Shown here: positions 4,822 through 5,910 of the stretch, piece after piece
Layout: every line of letters starts with the position of its first letter
How positions within the stretch are numbered: the stretch's first letter is position 1
Assembly (NCBI GenBank): GCA_007125435.1
Contig: SLDF01000396.1
Location: 1-5,910, forward strand
DNA length: 5,910 bases
DNA from: Saprospiraceae bacterium
GTDB lineage: Bacteria; Bacteroidota; Bacteroidia; Chitinophagales; Saprospiraceae
Direction of reading: 5' to 3'
Translations under genes and position numbers: made by a program
Notes under the pieces: generated by a model
Seen by the model: the letters and a program-made list of their open reading frames with translations, nothing else
What the model was told of the DNA's origin: nothing
Databases searched by the model: none

Positions 4822-5910
4822 TTATCCTCTTCTTCCGCCGCTTCGTGATGATCCTCCAGAAGATCTCATACTTCCACCTCCTCTAGAAGGTGACATACTT
4901 GGCGAAGAAGACCTACTTGGCGCTCTGTTCATAGAAGGACTTCTCGATGGCGAGCTACTTCTTGAATTAAACCCAGGACTTCTGCTAGGCGTTGATCTAG
5001 AAGGACTCATTCTGCTTGGAGAAGTTCTACTTGGAGTACTTCTATTATAGCTATTGTTAGATCTTCTGCTATTATCAAATCCCTGGCTTCTACTTGGCGT
5101 ACTTCTACTCGGTGTCATACTTCTCTGAGGCGTATTGCTTCTAGGCGTTACATTTCTCTGAGGAGTAGTACCTCTGCTTGGCGTCATGCTCCTCTGAGGG
5201 GTAGTCCCTCTAGAAGGTGCTGCTGAAGATCTGCTTGGAGCAGATGGTCTAGCCGGAGATGTTACCGGGCTTCTTCTGTCACTTGACGTTTCAAGCCTTG
5301 AAGTAGGAGCGGCTGAAGTTCTATCCGGTCTATTTACCTCGTAGAACCTTCTCGTTCCTGATCTTCCATTGTCTGCCATTGCAGACCTTGAAGGCGCATC
5401 GTTTCTGCTAAGATTGTTTCTTGACACCTGTCCTTGAGATCTATCACTTCCTCTTGAAGTTACTTCAGATCCCTCTCTGGAAGTCGGCGTTCTGCCTGTA
5501 CCATCTACATTTCTTTGAGAAGGTGTAGAACCATCCATTCTTGCAGTTCTGGAAGAAGATCTGTCTGTTGCAGTTACGCTTCCACCTCTTCTAGGCGTAT
5601 AAACCACGTTGTTGTTGACATTTACAGAGTTGTCAACAAAGACACCTCCGCCGCCCATCATCCATGGATCCATCATCATGCCGCCCATCCAAGGGTTATA
5701 CATGCCCATTCCCATGCCCATGCCAAATCCTTGATTGAAGCCCATGCCGTATCCCATGCCGAATGAGTTGAAACCCATTCCAAACCCGGGACAACCCCAC
5801 ATTCCGAATCTGTTCCATCTGTTGAAGCCCATGCCAAATCCCATTCCGAATCCCATTCCAAAACCTGGTCTCATCATCCATGGGTTCATCATCATTGGAC
5901 TCATCATCCA
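4822..5910 (-). CDS. Low-complexity Met/Gly-rich and Ser/Arg/Pro-rich protein, 5' end outside the window
   Basis: Function unknown. The frame stays open to the right edge: the codon before the first in-window ATG (5907) encodes Trp, continuing a WMM-type pattern, so the true start and any signal peptide probably lie outside. Numbering from that ATG, residues 1-87 are rich in Met, Gly, Phe and Trp, with GMGF three times in tandem (17-28), GMGMGMGM (62-69) and NPWM motifs. Residues 88-107 (VFVDNSVNVNNNVVYTPRRG) are a less biased linker. From 110 to 361 the chain is rich in Ser, Arg, Pro and Thr, with 13 [A/S/T]PSR motifs, three TPQR motifs, a 12-residue tandem duplication (232-255) and a Gly/Arg/Ser tail. 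The second part is strongly basic and presumably disordered. There is one cysteine (39). Codon-level differences between repeats indicate a real coding gene. A secreted or surface structural protein is one guess; polyanion binding is another. A terminator follows. Confidence 0.75.
   Translation of the reverse strand, partial: WMMSPMMMNPWMMRPGFGMGFGMGFGMGFNRWNRFGMWGCPGFGMGFNSFGMGYGMGFNQGFGMGMGMGMYNPWMGGMMMDPWMMGGGGVFVDNSVNVNNNVVYTPRRGGSVTATDRSSSRTARMDGSTPSQRNVDGTGRTPTSREGSEVTSRGSDRSQGQVSRNNLSRNDAPSRSAMADNGRSGTRRFYEVNRPDRTSAAPTSRLETSSDRRSPVTSPARPSAPSRSSAAPSRGTTPQRSMTPSRGTTPQRNVTPRSNTPQRSMTPSRSTPSRSQGFDNSRRSNNSYNRSTPSRTSPSRMSPSRSTPSRSPGFNSRSSSPSRSPSMNRAPSRSSSPSMSPSRGGGSMRSSGGSSRSGGRRG
5143..5214 (-). 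repeat. Tandem 36-bp coding duplication (12 residues, two copies)
   Basis: Within the low-complexity gene, residues 232-243 (SRGTTPQRSMTP) and 244-255 (SRGTTPQRNVTP) agree at 10 of 12 positions. In the shared RGTTPQR core three codons differ silently: GGT/GGG, ACT/ACC and AGA/AGG. The decamer TPQRSMTPSR recurs at 236-245 and 259-268. The duplication is therefore not very recent, and the protein sequence appears conserved. Confidence 0.75.

Noticed and set aside
4814..5050. Leu/Gly/Glu-rich plus-strand frame opposite the low-complexity gene
   Set aside because: Its periodic composition is the mirror of the Ser/Arg/Pro codons on the minus strand; it is a shadow frame.
4822..5580. Possible eukaryotic SR-protein gene or contamination
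   Set aside because: No RNA-recognition domain or intron signal is seen, and the frame is followed by a bacterial terminator and bacterial genes on the same strand.
5515..5881. Several His/Ala- or Trp-rich frames overlapping the GMGF repeats
   Set aside because: They are other-frame readings of the same repetitive codons; only the main frame runs on through the whole low-complexity region with coherent repeats and synonymous drift.
4822..5910. CRISPR or non-coding tandem array suggested by the repetitive right-hand end
   Set aside because: Repeats are short, contiguous and in frame, without regular spacers, and one reading frame stays open throughout.

Overview
The window looks like chromosomal DNA of a Bacteroidota bacterium, probably a marine or soil Cytophagia-type lineage. 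The support is: AT-rich intergenic DNA, genes without a recognisable Shine-Dalgarno sequence, one sequence matching the Bacteroidota promoter consensus (TTTG, 19 nt, TAnnTTTG), and an outer-membrane protein of the 'DALRFSQ...NPAG' FadL-like type common in this phylum. The finer placement is inference. All four real genes lie on the minus strand and are read from right to left.

Layout from right to left. (1) 4822 to the right edge: a gene cut by the window end. It encodes a low-complexity protein with a Met/Gly/Phe-rich first part and a Ser/Arg/Pro-rich second part carrying 13 [A/S/T]PSR motifs. (2) 4751-4787: a hairpin plus T-run that ends this transcript. (3) 3241-4734: a FadL/OmpP1/TodX-type outer-membrane beta-barrel with a signal peptide. 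(4) 2619-3240: 622 bp without a convincing gene. It contains a consensus promoter facing left, two perfect inverted repeats and a GC-rich patch with a repeated 12-mer. (5) 1464-2618: hmgA, homogentisate 1,2-dioxygenase. (6) 296-1420: hppD, 4-hydroxyphenylpyruvate dioxygenase, 43 nt behind hmgA. (7) 160-207: a strong intrinsic terminator closing the hmgA-hppD unit. (8) 1-160: non-coding sequence with a GC-rich palindromic motif related to the one upstream of hmgA.

How the genes work together: HppD and HmgA catalyse consecutive steps of tyrosine/phenylalanine breakdown (4-hydroxyphenylpyruvate to homogentisate to maleylacetoacetate). They form a compact two-gene unit with a shared terminator. 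The enzymes that would finish the pathway (isomerase, fumarylacetoacetase) are not here. The FadL-like porin may import hydrophobic compounds, but nothing ties it to the tyrosine pathway beyond proximity, and a 622-bp gap separates them.

No mobile element, CRISPR array, tRNA, rRNA or clear new multi-gene system is visible. The least explained parts are the low-complexity protein, the promoter-bearing spacer upstream of hmgA, and the small GC-rich repeat family.
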